From Pseudarthrobacter sp. GA104 (GTDB lineage Bacteria; Actinomycetota; Actinomycetes; Actinomycetales; Micrococcaceae): a stretch of DNA of 64,000 bases. The stretch spans positions 2,046,001-2,110,000 of the forward strand of contig NZ_WOWL01000001.1 in NCBI RefSeq assembly GCF_009741265.1, in the 5' to 3' direction. A program made the position numbers and the translations under genes. The number at the start of each line of letters is the position of its first letter. Positions within the stretch are counted from its first letter, which is position 1. Under the pieces are notes generated by a model. The model saw only the letters and a program-made list of their open reading frames with translations. It had not been told where the DNA came from and ran no database searches. Shown in pieces: positions 62,416 to 64,000 of this stretch.

Positions 62416-63072
62416 GTGAAGTACAACCCGGCCACCGAGCCCAGCCCCTTGCCTTACTCCCCTTTCAAGAGCTGCACTGTCCCCCGTCCCATCGGCTGGC
62501 TCTCCAGCGTGAGCACGACCGGCGTGGAGAACATCGCGCCCTACAGCCAGTGGCAGAACTTGACCTTCGACCCGCCGATGGTGATGTTTTCAGCCAACCA
62601 ATACCCGGACGGGCGCCGGAAAGACACAGTCATCAACGCTGAGAACACCGGCTGGTTCGTCTGGAACATGGCGACCTACCCGCTGCGTGAAGCTGTGAAC
62701 AAGTCCGCCATGGCCCTCGGTCCGGAGGAAAGTGAATTCGAACATCTGGGACTCACGCGCACCTACGCAGAGAACTTCCCGGTCCCGATGGTCCAGGAGA
62801 GCCCGGTTAAGTTCGAATGCAAGTACCACTCCACCCACCGCATCCCCGGAGCCTCCGCGGTCGGAACCGTCGATATCATCTTCGCCACTGTCGAAACGGT
62901 GCACATCGACGATGAAGTCATCACGGTTGACGGCAGGCTGGACATCAAAAAAATTGAGCCCATCGCCCGTCTGGGATACTTCGATTACACCGTGGTGCGC
63001 GAGACCTTTGAGATGCGCGTACCCGGAGCGGACCAGGACGCCCAAATGGGTCTGGAAGGACGGGCAGCATGA
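62416..63072 (+). CDS. Flavin reductase/DIM6-NTAB family protein
   Basis: A 218-residue split-barrel flavoprotein. SCTVPRPIGWLSSVSTTGVENIAPYSQW is the flavin-binding block, and MVMFSANQYPDGRRKDT follows; it resembles flavin reductase or FMN-binding DIM6/NTAB proteins. GTG 62416 is preferred, with GGAGA seven bases ahead; ATG 62404 would place that site inside the coding sequence. It overlaps the MFS gene as ATGA. Possibly acts on a compound brought in by that transporter. Confidence 0.83.
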   Translation: MKYNPATEPSPLPYSPFKSCTVPRPIGWLSSVSTTGVENIAPYSQWQNLTFDPPMVMFSANQYPDGRRKDTVINAENTGWFVWNMATYPLREAVNKSAMALGPEESEFEHLGLTRTYAENFPVPMVQESPVKFECKYHSTHRIPGASAVGTVDIIFATVETVHIDDEVITVDGRLDIKKIEPIARLGYFDYTVVRETFEMRVPGADQDAQMGLEGRAA

Positions 63073-64000
63073 CCAACCACAGCAGCTCCACCCGGGCGGC
63101 CGCGGAACCGCTGCCTGACACCACCGCAGCGGATAAGAGCAAAAGGTTCAGGGACCTCATCGCCGTCAACTTCGGCAACACCCTGGAATGGTACGACTGG
63201 ACGATCTATTCGATCTTCGCCCCCTACTTCGCCGTCCAGTTCTTCCAGCCCGACAACCCCACCTCCGCGCTGCTGTCGACACTTGCCGTGTTCGCCGTCG
63301 GCTTCGTGACCCGGCCCCTGGGCGGGTTCCTCTTCGGCGCGTATGCCGACCGCGCCGGCCGCCGCAAGAGCCTGACCGTCGCCATGATGCTCACAGCCTT
63401 CGGCAGCATCGCCATCGCCATCGCACCAACCTACGGCTCCGTTGGGGTCCTGGCGTCCGTGCTCCTGCTCGTCGCCCGTCTTCTGCAAGGCCTGGCCCAC
63501 GGCGGCGAAATGGGCACCTCCGTGACCTACCTGGTCGAACGCGCCCCCCAGGGGCGACGGGCACTTTTCGGCAGCACGTCCTGGGTCAGCGTCGTCCTCG
63601 GAACCATACTCGCCACCATCACCGGCCTGATCCTGAACTCCAGCCTCCCCTCGGACGACATGAAAACCTGGGGCTGGCGGATCGCCTTCGCCATTGGCGG
63701 CGTGCTCGGTCTTTACGCCCTTTACCTCCGCCGGCGGCTGACCGAGACCGACGCATTCGAGAAAGCCTCGCACTCCGACGGAAACCAGCCCGATGCCGAG
63801 TCACTCCTGCCCGGCCAATCAGGTTCGGCCGGGCAGGCAAAGCGCGGCCTGCTTCACTACTGGCGCTCAATCCTCATCGTCTTCGGCCTGTCAGCAGGCG
63901 GCTCAGTCATGTTCTACACCTGGCTGATCTACATGCCCACCTACGCACAAGTCCACTACAAACAGGATGCTTCCAGCGCACTGGTCGCCAGCCTCATCGC
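63069..64000 (+). CDS. MFS transporter, metabolite:H+ symporter type (3' end outside window)
   Basis: The first 310 residues are visible. Eight helices can be seen, with the signature GNTLEWYDWTIYSIFAPYF in helix 1 and RPLGGFLFGAYADRAGRRKS in the loop 2-3 region, typical of the MHS/ProP group that imports organic acids, betaine or aromatic acids by proton symport. ATG 63069 overlaps the previous stop. Substrate unresolved, but the GntR partner suggests a carboxylate. Confidence 0.9.
   Translation, partial: MTNHSSSTRAAAEPLPDTTAADKSKRFRDLIAVNFGNTLEWYDWTIYSIFAPYFAVQFFQPDNPTSALLSTLAVFAVGFVTRPLGGFLFGAYADRAGRRKSLTVAMMLTAFGSIAIAIAPTYGSVGVLASVLLLVARLLQGLAHGGEMGTSVTYLVERAPQGRRALFGSTSWVSVVLGTILATITGLILNSSLPSDDMKTWGWRIAFAIGGVLGLYALYLRRRLTETDAFEKASHSDGNQPDAESLLPGQSGSAGQAKRGLLHYWRSILIVFGLSAGGSVMFYTWLIYMPTYAQVHYKQDASSALVASLI

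Noticed and set aside
1..64000. CRISPR arrays, rRNA, tRNA, riboswitches
   Set aside because: No regularly spaced repeats, rRNA or tRNA-like folds, or recognisable riboswitch cores were found by eye; a covariance-model search could still detect a missed small RNA.

Overview
The window comes from a high-GC actinobacterium, most likely a soil Arthrobacter/Pseudarthrobacter-type member of the Micrococcaceae. The evidence is the strong G/C bias at third codon positions, the many GTG starts, several promoters that appear to drive leaderless mRNAs, and the gene content (MptB-like mannosyltransferase, putrescine oxidase, DUF5997, beta-1,3-glucan and levan enzymes). I see no rRNA, tRNA or CRISPR array. 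Both ends cut a gene: an erythromycin-esterase-like protein on the left and an MFS transporter on the right.

Layout. 1-12 kb: stress and housekeeping genes (esterase, DUF4383, Hsp20, beta-CASP metallo-beta-lactamase, flavin reductase, FAD monooxygenase, two tandem GT87-like membrane proteins, a phosphoribosyltransferase-hydrolase fusion). 12.3-17.7 kb: a tightly overlapping five-gene operon of acyl-CoA synthetase, E1 alpha, E1 beta, E2 and an acyl carrier protein. 17.7-22.4 kb: mannosyltransferase, diguanylate cyclase, zinc ribbon and RsgA. 22.5-34.2 kb: a beta-1,3-glucan regulon (GH81 glucanase, LacI regulator, GH1 beta-glucosidase, sugar ABC importer, secreted beta-helix protein) tied together by repeated copies of one LacI-type operator. 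34.6-38.3 kb: a sucrose/levan pair (GH68 and membrane-anchored GH32) behind a different palindrome. 39.2-43.3 kb: agmatine deiminase, amidase and alditol oxidase. 43.4-50.2 kb: lipoprotein, MarR regulator, a three-gene envelope/stress cassette and small housekeeping genes. 50.3-52.5 kb: putrescine oxidase and a divergent TetR. A 21-bp operator of the same design lies at both the putrescine oxidase and agmatine deiminase promoters, so the two loci, about 12 kb apart, look like one polyamine regulon.

52.5-61.6 kb is an accessory island: a decayed gene, a small unknown gene between two similar dyad sites, a serine resolvase, a minus-strand defence cluster and a decayed IS1096-associated (pRiA4b ORF-3-like) gene. 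The defence cluster reads HamA (DUF1837 nuclease), HamB (Ski2-like helicase, here broken into two overlapping frames) and two unrecognised proteins, one with a long Gly/Ala-rich hydrophobic segment and one with a conserved-looking N-terminal block. This is a Hachiman system with a possible membrane-acting accessory pair, and it is the most novel part of the window. 61.6-64 kb returns to chromosomal-type genes (GntR regulator, flavin-reductase-like protein, MFS transporter).
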